Positions 36,655-45,020 of a DNA stretch of 64,000 bases are shown piece after piece; position 1 is the first letter of the stretch, and every line of letters starts with the position of its first letter. The notes below the pieces were generated by a model. The model saw nothing but the letters and a program-made list of their open reading frames with translations. It was not told where the DNA came from and made no database searches. Where the stretch lies: contig NZ_CADFEJ010000004.1 in NCBI RefSeq assembly GCF_902833055.1, positions 124,001 through 188,000 on the forward strand. The letters are read 5' to 3'. Source of the stretch: Burkholderia territorii (GTDB lineage Bacteria > Pseudomonadota > Gammaproteobacteria > Burkholderiales > Burkholderiaceae). The position numbers and the translations under genes were made by a program.

Positions 36655-38805
36655 ATGAGATTTACTACGGGTGACCAAGAAGTGACTGCACCATCTGATG
36701 AGTTCACCGCCGATCCTGGGCTTGCGGCGCTCGTCCTAATTGCCCGTATGCATGGTGTTGCTGCTGATGCCAGTCAGTTACGACATACCGCTGGGTTGCC
36801 GTCAGGGAGACTCGGTGAGAACGAGTTGATCCTGTTGGCACGAACGCTCGGACTTAAAGTGCGCAAGGTACACGCTTCCGCACAGAGACTTGCCAAAACG
36901 CCACTTCCTGCACTTCTTCTCGATCAATCCGGCCAGCACTGTGTGCTGGCCGGTTGTGATGCAAGTCGGGCAATGATATTGGAGTGCGGCGCCGCTACCC
37001 CGACCATCTGTACACCTTCCGACGTTATGCAGCGCAGCGGTGGCTGTTTGCTGTTGTTTGCGTCGAGAGCGTCACTTGCTGGGGAGCTTTCGCGATTCGA
37101 CTTCTCGTGGTTTGTGCCAGCGATTGTGAAATATCGTCGCTTGCTCGCGGAGGTCCTGCTTGTTTCTGTAATCTTGCAGCTCTTCGGCTTAGTCTCGCCG
37201 TTGATGTTCCAGGTTGTGATGGACAAAGTTCTCGTCAACCGCGCTTACAGCACTTTGAACGTCGTTTGCGTTGCACTTCTTGTGAGTTCGGTGTTCGAGG
37301 TATTGCTATCAGGATTGCGAAACTACGTGTTCTCCCACACGACCAATCGTATCGACGTGGAGCTAGGGGCGAAGCTTTTCAGGCACTTGATGACGCTTCC
37401 ACTTGCATACTTCGAAGCGAGGCGGGTCGGCGATACGGTAGCTCGCGTGCGCGAACTGGAGAACATTCGCAATTTCTTGACCGGTCAAGCGTTGACTGCC
37501 GCAATAGACTTTGTGTTCTCGGTGATCTTCCTTGGCGTAATGTGCATCTACAGTGTGCGCCTTACGCTTATCGTAGCGCTCTCCTTACCGCTGTACGCAG
37601 CCGTGTCGTTTCTGGTCAACCCGGCACTCCGTGAGCGACTCAACTACAAATTTGCGCGCGGCGCAGACAATCAGGCATTTCTCGTGGAGGCTGTATCGGG
37701 AGTGCAGACCGTCAAGGCAATGGCGGTCGAGCCGCAATTCACAAGACACTGGGACAATCAGTTGGCGGGGTACGTCAACGCAAGTTTCGGTGTCGGTCAA
37801 CTTGGAAACATTGGCCAGCAACTGATTCAGGCGATCGGCAAGTTCGTGTCAGTAGCAACGCTGTTCGTCGGTGCGAGACTTGTTATCGACGGCCGACTTA
37901 CGGTCGGCGAACTTGTCGCATTCAACATGATGTCGCAACGAGTCGCCGGGCCGGTGTTGCGTCTGGCTCAGCTCTGGCAGGATTTTCAGCAAATCGGCAT
38001 TTCGATGCAACGTCTCGGCGACATTCTGAACACACGAGGAGAAGCGCAGCAACAGAAGCAGGCGTTGCCCCCTATCAAGGGCGATGTCAGTTTCGAGAGT
38101 GTCCGGTTTCGGTATCGCGCCGATGGTCCTTTGGTTCTGAGCGGAGTCGATCTCTCGATCGCTGCGGGTACGGTTATTGGGATCGTCGGTCGATCGGGGT
38201 CGGGGAAAAGCACCTTAACGAAGCTCCTTCAGAGGCTGTACATACCAGAGCAAGGGCGCGTCCGTATTGATGGAGTCGATCTTGCGCTTGCCGATCCTGC
38301 ATGGCTGAGGCGTCAGATCGGTGTCGTTCTTCAGGAAAATCTGCTATTCAACCGGTCGATTCGGGACAACATCGCAGTGACTGATCCTGGCGCGCCGCTC
38401 GAACGAATTGTGCATGCAGCAAAACTTGCAGGCGCGCATGAGTTCATCAGCGAGTTTCCAGAGGGTTACGACACGGTTGTCGGAGAACACGGTTCGACGT
38501 TGTCCGGTGGGCAACGTCAGCGCATTGCGATTGCACGAGCGTTGATCACGAATCCACGAATTCTGATTTTCGATGAAGCAACGAGCGCATTGGACTTCGA
38601 GACGGAGCGAATCATTCAGAGAAATATGCGAGCCATGTGTGACGGGCGAACCGTTGTAATCATTGCACACAGACTGACTGCCGTCAGACACGCTGACCAG
38701 ATCATCGCCATGGATAAAGGGCAGGTTGTCGAACGAGGTAGTCACGATCAACTGCTTGCCAACGGTGGCTACTACGCCCACCTCGTTGCACTGCAGAACG
38801 GTTGA
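36655..38805 (+). CDS. Type I secretion ABC transporter (HlyB-like)
   Basis: The 716-residue inner-membrane exporter has three parts. Residues about 15-145 are a peptidase C39-like domain whose catalytic cysteine is missing (the expected position reads DPGLAALVLIARMHG), so it is a non-cleaving docking domain as in HlyB. A six-helix exporter domain spans about residues 160-460. The ATPase has Walker A GRSGSGKST, signature LSGGQRQRIAIARAL, Walker B ILIFDEATSALD and switch IAHRLT. It drives export of the preceding RTX protein. The adaptor gene follows three bases after its stop. Confidence 0.93.
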   Translation: MRFTTGDQEVTAPSDEFTADPGLAALVLIARMHGVAADASQLRHTAGLPSGRLGENELILLARTLGLKVRKVHASAQRLAKTPLPALLLDQSGQHCVLAGCDASRAMILECGAATPTICTPSDVMQRSGGCLLLFASRASLAGELSRFDFSWFVPAIVKYRRLLAEVLLVSVILQLFGLVSPLMFQVVMDKVLVNRAYSTLNVVCVALLVSSVFEVLLSGLRNYVFSHTTNRIDVELGAKLFRHLMTLPLAYFEARRVGDTVARVRELENIRNFLTGQALTAAIDFVFSVIFLGVMCIYSVRLTLIVALSLPLYAAVSFLVNPALRERLNYKFARGADNQAFLVEAVSGVQTVKAMAVEPQFTRHWDNQLAGYVNASFGVGQLGNIGQQLIQAIGKFVSVATLFVGARLVIDGRLTVGELVAFNMMSQRVAGPVLRLAQLWQDFQQIGISMQRLGDILNTRGEAQQQKQALPPIKGDVSFESVRFRYRADGPLVLSGVDLSIAAGTVIGIVGRSGSGKSTLTKLLQRLYIPEQGRVRIDGVDLALADPAWLRRQIGVVLQENLLFNRSIRDNIAVTDPGAPLERIVHAAKLAGAHEFISEFPEGYDTVVGEHGSTLSGGQRQRIAIARALITNPRILIFDEATSALDFETERIIQRNMRAMCDGRTVVIIAHRLTAVRHADQIIAMDKGQVVERGSHDQLLANGGYYAHLVALQNG

Positions 38806-38808
38806 GCG

Positions 38809-40230
38809 ATGATCACAATGAAAATTCAGGCACTCGGCGATCTGCTGCGGCGCTATCGGTCCGTATTCGGTGCTGCATGGGCCGTGCGAGCTCAAATGGA
38901 CGGTGAGCATCGCAGCAAGCAAGAGCTCGCGTTTTTGCCGGCCAGCCTCGAGTTGATCGAAACGCCGTGTCACCCTGCGCCACGCTGGACCTTGCGCATC
39001 ATCATGGTGCTCGCGCTCCTTGCATTACTTATTGCGATTTTCGGTCGACTCGATATCGTCGTCAGTGCGAAGGGAAAGTTGATACCCGGTGAGCGCGTGA
39101 AGATCATCCAGCCAGCGGTAACAGGTGTAGTGAGAAGAATATTTGTCAACGATGGCGAGCGGGTCAACGCTGGGCAACCTCTTATTGTGCTCGATGCTAC
39201 TCAAGCTGCGGCAGATGCAGACAAGGCTCGCTCGAGCAGGGTTGATGCGGCGCTCTCGCGGGCGCGCGCACAAGCCCTTTTGGGGGCTCTGACGTCGGGG
39301 CGATCACCCGTGTTGTACGCTGTGCCGGATGTTCCGTTGGACCAGCAGCAACAGGCACAGCGCTTCGCGGACGGAATCTATCTTGAGTATCGCAACAAAC
39401 TGGAAGGCGCGGAAGCCGAACAGCTTAAGCGCGTGGCCGAATTGGCTACGACCCGGAGGGAAATCGACAAGCTTCGAGCAACTGCGCCGTTGGCGCGTGA
39501 TGAGGCTAATGCATACCGCTCGCTCGCAGGCGATCGCTATGTCGCGCAGTACGACTATTTGCGCAAAGAACAGACGGCGATTGAACAGGAGCATGATCTT
39601 GCTGCTCAGCAAAGCCATGCACGCGAGATCGCGGCAGCAATAGCTGAGCAACGTGCAATGGTTGGGCAGATCACCGCGCAGTTCAAGCGGGAGCAACTAG
39701 ATGCACTCGACAAGGCCAACCAGCAATTCGCGCAGAGCAGCGATGAAGAGACCAAGGCCGTGACGCGGCAGAAGCTGCTGACGTTGACCGCGCCGGTCGC
39801 TGGTACGGTCCAACAACTGAGCGCGCATACGCTGGGTGGCGTTGTGACGGCGGCTCAAGCGGTCATGGAGATCGTCCCCGACGATGCGGTGGAGGTCGAA
39901 GCCTACGTTGAGAACAAGGATGTTGGCTTCGTCGATGCTGGCCAGGACGTCACTGTCAAAGTTGAGGCGTTTCCCTATACGCGCTACGGATACGTGAAAG
40001 GGACCATTGAGTCCGTATCCAATGACGCCGTTCAGGATCGTAAGCGCGGACTGACATTCATGGCTCGTGTCAAACTCGAACACAGCAGAATGAGAATCGA
40101 AAACAAGTGGATTGATCTTACCCCTGGCATGGAAGTGACCGCCGAGGTAAAGACAGGGCGCCGCAGTGTCGCGGGGTATTTTCTCGATCCTCTGATCCGG
40201 ACAGCATCGGAGAGCCTGCATGAACGATAA
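38809..40230 (+). CDS. Type I secretion membrane fusion protein (HlyD-like)
   Basis: The 473-residue adaptor has a cytoplasmic N-terminus of about 62 residues, a membrane helix near residues 64-82 (IIMVLALLALLIAIFG), and a lipoyl half starting LDIVVSAKGKLIPGERVKII. A long Ala/Gln/Glu-rich alpha-helical hairpin follows (about 135-320). The second lipoyl and barrel part includes TAPVAGTVQQLSAHTLGGVVTAAQ and the HlyD signature-like region ITLTPGMEVTAEVKTGRR in slightly varied form. It links the ABC exporter to the TolC-like channel. It overlaps the TolC gene by 11 bases. Confidence 0.92.
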   Translation: MITMKIQALGDLLRRYRSVFGAAWAVRAQMDGEHRSKQELAFLPASLELIETPCHPAPRWTLRIIMVLALLALLIAIFGRLDIVVSAKGKLIPGERVKIIQPAVTGVVRRIFVNDGERVNAGQPLIVLDATQAAADADKARSSRVDAALSRARAQALLGALTSGRSPVLYAVPDVPLDQQQQAQRFADGIYLEYRNKLEGAEAEQLKRVAELATTRREIDKLRATAPLARDEANAYRSLAGDRYVAQYDYLRKEQTAIEQEHDLAAQQSHAREIAAAIAEQRAMVGQITAQFKREQLDALDKANQQFAQSSDEETKAVTRQKLLTLTAPVAGTVQQLSAHTLGGVVTAAQAVMEIVPDDAVEVEAYVENKDVGFVDAGQDVTVKVEAFPYTRYGYVKGTIESVSNDAVQDRKRGLTFMARVKLEHSRMRIENKWIDLTPGMEVTAEVKTGRRSVAGYFLDPLIRTASESLHER

Positions 40231-41761
40231 GGCTGCGATGCAGGCGATTCAACGGGGGATGTATGGACGCGGTTTCCGAGCCGGTTATGCGCTCGTCGTT
40301 GCGATGTTCGGTATTTTTTCGAACGTTGCCTTTGCGTTCGATATATTTCGAACACAAGCAGATGTCTCTGAAACATCCGCCACGTCATCCTTGACGGCAG
40401 CGCGTGGAGTGCCGTGTCGGTTCGGTACATCCGACTTGTCCGCATCGAGTCGGCTGCATCTGGACGAAGCAATCGATCGAGCGCTGTGCAACAACCCGAA
40501 GACGCGCGAAGCGTGGGCAAACGTGAAGGTCGAGGCTGCGAATGTCGGTGCAGCGAAAGCGGCGTATCTTCCGAGCGTGACTGCGAATTGGCAACGCATC
40601 AAGGACAATTCCGTCACCGACATTACCGGACACCCTGCGCTCAGCTCGGCTTACCGTTCGACGGTCGGTGCCGAGTCTGTCTCTCTCAACTGGGTGTTGT
40701 ATGACTTTGGCGGTCGTCGAGCAGCACTGGCTAGTGCGCGTGCCCTGCTCACCGCTGCGCGTGCGAATCAGGACAGCCAGCTGGAGGCGGTCTTTGAAAA
40801 AACAGCAACTGATTACTATGCCGCACAAGCAGCTGTCGGCAAGAAGGACACGGCAGTCGAGAGCGAGCGTGCAGCGCGAGATTCGTTTGATGTTGCGCAA
40901 ACACGAGTGAATCGTGGGATCGCGGCAATCTCCGATCAGCTCCAAGCGCAGACCTCTTACGCCCAAGCGACCTTCAACCGCGTTAAGGCTGAGAGTGACT
41001 TGGCCGTTGCGCTTGGAACTCTTGCGACTGACATGGGCATTCGGCCTGATCAGCAACTCATTCTTCCCGATGTCGAGGACGGTATGCAGCCGGATACTGA
41101 ATTTAACGAGTCTGTCGCGGCGCTGATAGACGATGTAGAGCGTCAGCACCCCAGTGTTAGGGCTGCACGTGCGCAACGAGATGCAGCGCTGGAGAAGGTG
41201 AAGCAGGTCCGTTCGCAGGGGTTGCCGAATCTCAACTTCGTGGCGAAGTACAGCAGAAACAATCAGCCTGTTAGTCTGGGACTAGGTGAGCCGCAGTTTC
41301 CGGCGACCGGACATGACTGGTATTTCGGCATTCAGGTACAGATTCCGTTGTTTGAAGGATTTGGCCGGAGTTACCAGGTCAGCGCTGCAAAAGCACAGGC
41401 GGAAGCTCAACAGTACGCACTTGACGAGGCTGTACAGAAAGTCGGTTTAGACGTCTGGACGACCTATCAGACCTTGATAGCGAATGGTCGAAATGTAGGC
41501 AATACGGTGTCTATCCTGGATGTCGCGCAGCGATCGTTCGATGCGGCGCTCAAGCGATACCGGGTCGGGGTCGGAAGCATCGTTGAATTGCTCAATGCAC
41601 AGTCGGCACTCGCGGATGCGCGCAAGCAGCGTGTGCAGGCGCTGACCGATTGGCGAGCAGCGCGGCTTCAGCTCGCTGCAAGAATGGGAAGATTGGACTC
41701 TCGGGATGCTATCTTCGAAACAAACGGGATGTCTGGTGGCGACGAGGAGGGGCGGCCATGA
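40220..41761 (+). CDS. TolC-like outer membrane channel protein
   Basis: The 513-residue outer-membrane protein has a long N-terminal signal (hydrophobic ALVVAMFGIFSNVAFAF at about residues 24-40). The mature start includes an extra cysteine pair (VPCRFG, RALCNNPK). The two OEP repeats follow: LHLDEAIDRAL, NVKVEAANVGAAKAAYLPSV, then VRAARAQRDAALEKVKQVRS and TGHDWYFGIQVQIPLFEGF. It forms the outer channel for the RTX protein. Its stop overlaps the glycosyltransferase start (ATGA), which argues for coupled expression. Confidence 0.92.
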   Translation: MNDKAAMQAIQRGMYGRGFRAGYALVVAMFGIFSNVAFAFDIFRTQADVSETSATSSLTAARGVPCRFGTSDLSASSRLHLDEAIDRALCNNPKTREAWANVKVEAANVGAAKAAYLPSVTANWQRIKDNSVTDITGHPALSSAYRSTVGAESVSLNWVLYDFGGRRAALASARALLTAARANQDSQLEAVFEKTATDYYAAQAAVGKKDTAVESERAARDSFDVAQTRVNRGIAAISDQLQAQTSYAQATFNRVKAESDLAVALGTLATDMGIRPDQQLILPDVEDGMQPDTEFNESVAALIDDVERQHPSVRAARAQRDAALEKVKQVRSQGLPNLNFVAKYSRNNQPVSLGLGEPQFPATGHDWYFGIQVQIPLFEGFGRSYQVSAAKAQAEAQQYALDEAVQKVGLDVWTTYQTLIANGRNVGNTVSILDVAQRSFDAALKRYRVGVGSIVELLNAQSALADARKQRVQALTDWRAARLQLAARMGRLDSRDAIFETNGMSGGDEEGRP

Positions 41762-42990
41762 ACATCGTTTTCATCCACCAGAATATCCCTGCACAGTTCC
41801 GATATTTGCTGTTTCATTTCGGACGCGATCCCAATTTCAATGTTATTGCAATTGCAGATCACACCCGACTTCGCGCCAACCTGAAACAACCGATCCCTGG
41901 TGTTCGCTTTGTTGGGTATGACTTTACTCCCACGCCCCGCGATCGAGTGTCTCGCGATCTATGGTCGATCGACAACGCGTTGAGACGTGGGCGTGAAGTC
42001 GCGAAATGCTTGAAAGGCTTGGAACGCGCTGGTTTTCGACCAGATCTGGTGTACGGTCATCCTGGATGGGGCGAGATGCTCCATGTTCGAGACGTGTTTC
42101 CAGATGCGCGGGTCGTTCAATATTGTGAGTTCTACTTCAATCGAGAGGGACAGGATTTCGGTTTCGATCCGGAGTTCCCCGATGTCGAGCCAGAAGGCTT
42201 GAGACTCCGCTCGGAAAATATGACTCAGCTTGCGAGTCTTGTAGACGCCCACGCAGGTATCAGTCCGACCGAGTGGCAGCGTTCACGTTACCCGGCGTCA
42301 ATTCGAGAAAAGATTTCGGTTTGCCACGACGGCATCGACCTTGAGATCGTCAGGCCGGATCCATCAGTGCGAATGCATTTGCCCAGTCGATCTCTTACCT
42401 TGTCGTTCGGGCAACAAATCATTACCTACGTCGCCCGAAATCTAGAGCCGTACCGTGGATTCCACAGATTTATGCGGGCGCTGCCGGAGATCCAACGTCG
42501 CCTACCCGACGCACACGTGGTCATTGTCGGAGGTGATGATGTTTCGTACGGACGCCCGACAAGCAGTGGTTCCTATCGCGCTCGGTATCTCGCGGAAGTT
42601 GGGTCGCGATTGGATCCTTCACGCATACACTTTCTTGGCCGTCTTTCGTATCTCGATTACTTGCGCGTTTTGAGGTTGTCGACCGCCCATGTGTACTTGA
42701 CGTATCCATTCGTGCTTTCGTGGTCGATGCTGGAAGCAATGGCGACAGGGGCTTTGGTGATCGGTTCAGCTACCGCTCCGGTTGAGGAGGTGATCGAAGA
42801 TGGGCGAAATGGTCTTCTTGTCGACTTTTTTTCTACCGACGCAATTGTCGACGCGGTGGTGCGTGGATGCACCGAAAACGTTGCCCGGGCGGAGATGCGC
42901 AAGACAGGGATCGAAACAGTCCGAGAGAGATTCAGTTTGCGAGATCAATGTTTGCCGGGGATCGTTCGTTTGTTGACGGAGGGCTGGTAA
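41758..42990 (+). CDS. Family 4 glycosyltransferase in the T1SS operon
   Basis: The 410-residue GT-B protein has an N-terminal acceptor half (MNIVFIHQNIPAQFRYLL; FRPDLVYGHPGWGEML) and a C-terminal donor half (IITYVARNLEPYRGFHRFM, AHVVIVGGDDVSYG, RIHFLGRLSYLDYLRVL). The nucleotide-sugar E-x7-E motif lies in LEAMATGALVIGSATAPVEE. No membrane segment is seen, so it works in the cytoplasm. It is translationally coupled to the TolC gene and follows the transporter genes, so the RTX protein is its natural acceptor before secretion. Surface polysaccharide is the alternative. No other polysaccharide genes are present in the island. Confidence 0.88.
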   Translation: MNIVFIHQNIPAQFRYLLFHFGRDPNFNVIAIADHTRLRANLKQPIPGVRFVGYDFTPTPRDRVSRDLWSIDNALRRGREVAKCLKGLERAGFRPDLVYGHPGWGEMLHVRDVFPDARVVQYCEFYFNREGQDFGFDPEFPDVEPEGLRLRSENMTQLASLVDAHAGISPTEWQRSRYPASIREKISVCHDGIDLEIVRPDPSVRMHLPSRSLTLSFGQQIITYVARNLEPYRGFHRFMRALPEIQRRLPDAHVVIVGGDDVSYGRPTSSGSYRARYLAEVGSRLDPSRIHFLGRLSYLDYLRVLRLSTAHVYLTYPFVLSWSMLEAMATGALVIGSATAPVEEVIEDGRNGLLVDFFSTDAIVDAVVRGCTENVARAEMRKTGIETVRERFSLRDQCLPGIVRLLTEGW

Positions 42991-43026
42991 ACAATTGTGG
43001 ATTGAATTATAAATCGGAGGCGCGCG

Positions 43027-43365
43027 ATGAGGCGGATTGAAGATGAAAAAATAAGCAAAATTGCTAAGGCCTATTTTTCTAGGAATGAAAAATGGATCTT
43101 ATTTTTAGGTCTTTATGCCATTTTGGTCGTGTCGAGTAATTCTGGCCCATCGTTGCCGATTGGGGTTAGGTTGATCAGTGGTGTTGTGGCTGCGTTTATT
43201 TTATTGAAAGTGTGCTGGGGAGCTGCGCGGACTTCGACCATTTCTGCTACGGTCGTTGTTGGGGTAATTGTGGCAACGCTAACATGGTTGTTTTATGAAT
43301 ATGGAATTGGAGCACTATTTTTGCTGCCGTATCCGTTCGGTGGCGGGCATATTGGAGCGATTTAA
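43027..43365 (+). CDS. Small three-helix membrane protein
   Basis: The 112-residue protein starts after a good ribosome site (cggagg) 36 bases beyond the glycosyltransferase, so it is the last gene of the T1SS operon. A charged N-terminus MRRIEDEKISKIAKAYF is followed by hydrophobic segments WILFLGLYAILVV, IGVRLISGVVAAFILLKVCW and ATVVVGVIVATLTWLFY, then a Gly-rich end. AT-rich codons suggest an origin different from that of the glycosyltransferase. No family is recognised. Confidence 0.65.
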   Translation: MRRIEDEKISKIAKAYFSRNEKWILFLGLYAILVVSSNSGPSLPIGVRLISGVVAAFILLKVCWGAARTSTISATVVVGVIVATLTWLFYEYGIGALFLLPYPFGGGHIGAI

Positions 43366-43526
43366 TTTTAGAGAGTGGAGGGGCGTGAGGTCTAGATCCT
43401 TTGTGTCAGCGCCGACTTGATAGGTCGAGTCTTAGTCATTGGCGGGACGCGGAACTGGCACCGCCGTGAATATTTGCTAATGTATGGCTGCAACGAGAAA
43501 TGGACCGGCCAGAGTTTCATAGACAC

Positions 43527-44378
43527 TCACGAGCCGTTTAACGCGTAGCGCCGCTCGAACTCAATCGGTGAAAGATCGCCGGCGGAACCATGCCGACGAA
43601 TCGGGTTATAAAACATTTCGATGTAATCGAACAGGTCCGAGGTCGCCGCCGCCCGACTCGGATAGATGCGCCGCTTGATTCGCTCCTTTTTTAGGGCGCT
43701 GAAGAAGCTCTCGGCCACGGCATTGTCGTGGCAATTACCGCGCCGACTCATGCTTGGCACCATATGGTGTGCCTTCAGGAATGACTGCCAGTCATCGCTC
43801 TTGAATTGACTGCCCTGGTCGGAATGCACCATGACACCGGGTCCCGGTTTGCGTTTCCAAACCGCAGCCAACAGCGCCTGTAAAACCAGATCGCTGGTCA
43901 TCGTCGAGCGCGTAGCCCAACCGACGATCTGGCGCGAGTACAGATCCATAACAGCCGCCAGATACAGCCAGCCCTCGTAGGTCCGGATGTACGTGATGTC
44001 CGTTACCCAGACCCGGTTCGGTGCGGTTGGCGCGAACTCACGGTTCAACACGTTGGCGATTACGCCGACCGGACCACCCCGATAGCGGGGCTTGCTGCCA
44101 TAGCCCACTTCTGCCCGCAGACCTTCGCCTCTCATGAGGCGATGGACGCGGTGACGGCTGCACGTTTCGCCCGATTCACGCAAATCCATCGTGACCTTGC
44201 GGTAGCCATAGACGCCGCCGCTGGTCAGCCACGCATGCTTGATCAGACCGAGCAATCGCTCATCCTCACGCTTGCGGGCCCCGACTGTCTGCCGCTGCCC
44301 GACGTAATAGCCGCTACGATGCACGCCAAGGACCCGGCACATCGAGTACAGGCGGAACTCGCCGAGATGGGCTCGCAT
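43527..44378 (-). CDS. IS3-family transposase OrfB
   Basis: The 283-residue rve/DDE integrase core contains VWVTDITYIRTYEGWLYLA (first Asp), VMVHSDQGSQFKS (second Asp) and GNCHDNAVAESFFSALKKE (Glu with KxxxE). An N-terminal HTH_21-like region (GGVYGYRKVTMDLRESG) precedes it. The frame is open upstream of the listed ATG through a seven-A slippery site at 44423-44429 (minus strand A-AAA-AAG), so the active enzyme is probably an OrfAB fusion made by -1 frameshifting. Confidence 0.92.
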   Translation of the reverse strand: MRAHLGEFRLYSMCRVLGVHRSGYYVGQRQTVGARKREDERLLGLIKHAWLTSGGVYGYRKVTMDLRESGETCSRHRVHRLMRGEGLRAEVGYGSKPRYRGGPVGVIANVLNREFAPTAPNRVWVTDITYIRTYEGWLYLAAVMDLYSRQIVGWATRSTMTSDLVLQALLAAVWKRKPGPGVMVHSDQGSQFKSDDWQSFLKAHHMVPSMSRRGNCHDNAVAESFFSALKKERIKRRIYPSRAAATSDLFDYIEMFYNPIRRHGSAGDLSPIEFERRYALNGS

Positions 44379-44395
44379 GAACGCGTACCTTGCCG

Positions 44396-44689
44396 CTATC
44401 CCTTTGCAAAGTACGCGGCGGCTTTTTTTAGAATGTCGCGCTCCTCGGTCACGCGTTTGAGCTCGGCCTTCAGTCGCCGAACCTCGGCGCTCTGATCCAG
44501 CTTCGCTTGCCGCACGACGTCGGGCCTGCCGAACTTCAGTTTCCAGGCGTAAAGGCTGTGGGTCGTGATGCCCAGCCGCTGCGCCACATCCGCCACCGAA
44601 TGACCCCGTTCGGTTACCTGTTTGACTGCCTCGATCTTGAACTCATCCGTGTACCGCTTGCCGCTCATCCTGACCTCCTCGGTTGCCAT
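44396..44689 (-). CDS. IS3-family OrfA (helix-turn-helix protein)
   Basis: The 97-residue protein has a helix-turn-helix (KRYTDEFKIEAVKQVTERGH, ADVAQRLGITTHSLYAWK) and a leucine-zipper-like C-terminus (EVRRLKAELKRVTEERDILKK). It provides end recognition for transposition. The run of A codons just before its end is the slippery heptamer for -1 frameshifting into OrfB. Confidence 0.9.
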   Translation of the reverse strand: MATEEVRMSGKRYTDEFKIEAVKQVTERGHSVADVAQRLGITTHSLYAWKLKFGRPDVVRQAKLDQSAEVRRLKAELKRVTEERDILKKAAAYFAKG

Positions 44690-44763
44690 AAATTATGGCT
44701 CGAAGATGTCTACGAAAGGCTGGCCGGTCCAGACTGACGCAACTAGGAAGCCGCTTGAGGGCG

Positions 44764-44997
44764 TCACCTCAGTTCATATACAGGCTGCGTCGCTCGCATG
44801 TACTCATGCACGTAGCGGCCTCCTCGAATTTCGTACACCGGCTGCGAGGCAGACATGTACTTGTGAATGTAGTCACCTCGAATTTCGTACACGGGCTGAG
44901 ACGCGCTCATATACTTGTAGATGTAGCTTCCCCGCACCTCAAATTCTGCCTGCGCGGCAGACATGTACTTGTGCAGCTTCTTACCGTTGTATGACAT
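44764..44997 (-). CDS. Small protein of four 18-residue repeats
   Basis: The 77-residue protein is built almost entirely of repeats with the consensus RG-x-YI-x-KYMSASQPVYEI. Unit 1 runs from residue 1 and is diverged. Units 2 and 3 are nearly identical, and unit 4 ends the protein (EYMRATQPVYELR). The repeats are visible in the DNA too. A ggggtgag element precedes the ATG. Alternating aromatic and charged residues suggest a small beta-rich closed or stacked fold. Function is unknown. It lies directly between an IS and the integrase, 23 bases past the integrase stop. Confidence 0.72.
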   Translation of the reverse strand: MSYNGKKLHKYMSAAQAEFEVRGSYIYKYMSASQPVYEIRGDYIHKYMSASQPVYEIRGGRYVHEYMRATQPVYELR

Positions 44998-45020
44998 TGC
45001 TCACCCCGTAAGTCTTGTTG

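Larger units (their letters stand above)
43501..44731 (-). mobile_element. IS3-family insertion sequence
   Basis: The 1,231-bp element is bounded by inverted repeats tggaccggccag at 43501 and its complement ending at 44731, with matches continuing imperfectly for another 10-12 bases. It carries orfA and orfB on the minus strand. No matching 3-bp target duplication is obvious (aaa on the left, gac on the right). Confidence 0.85.
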
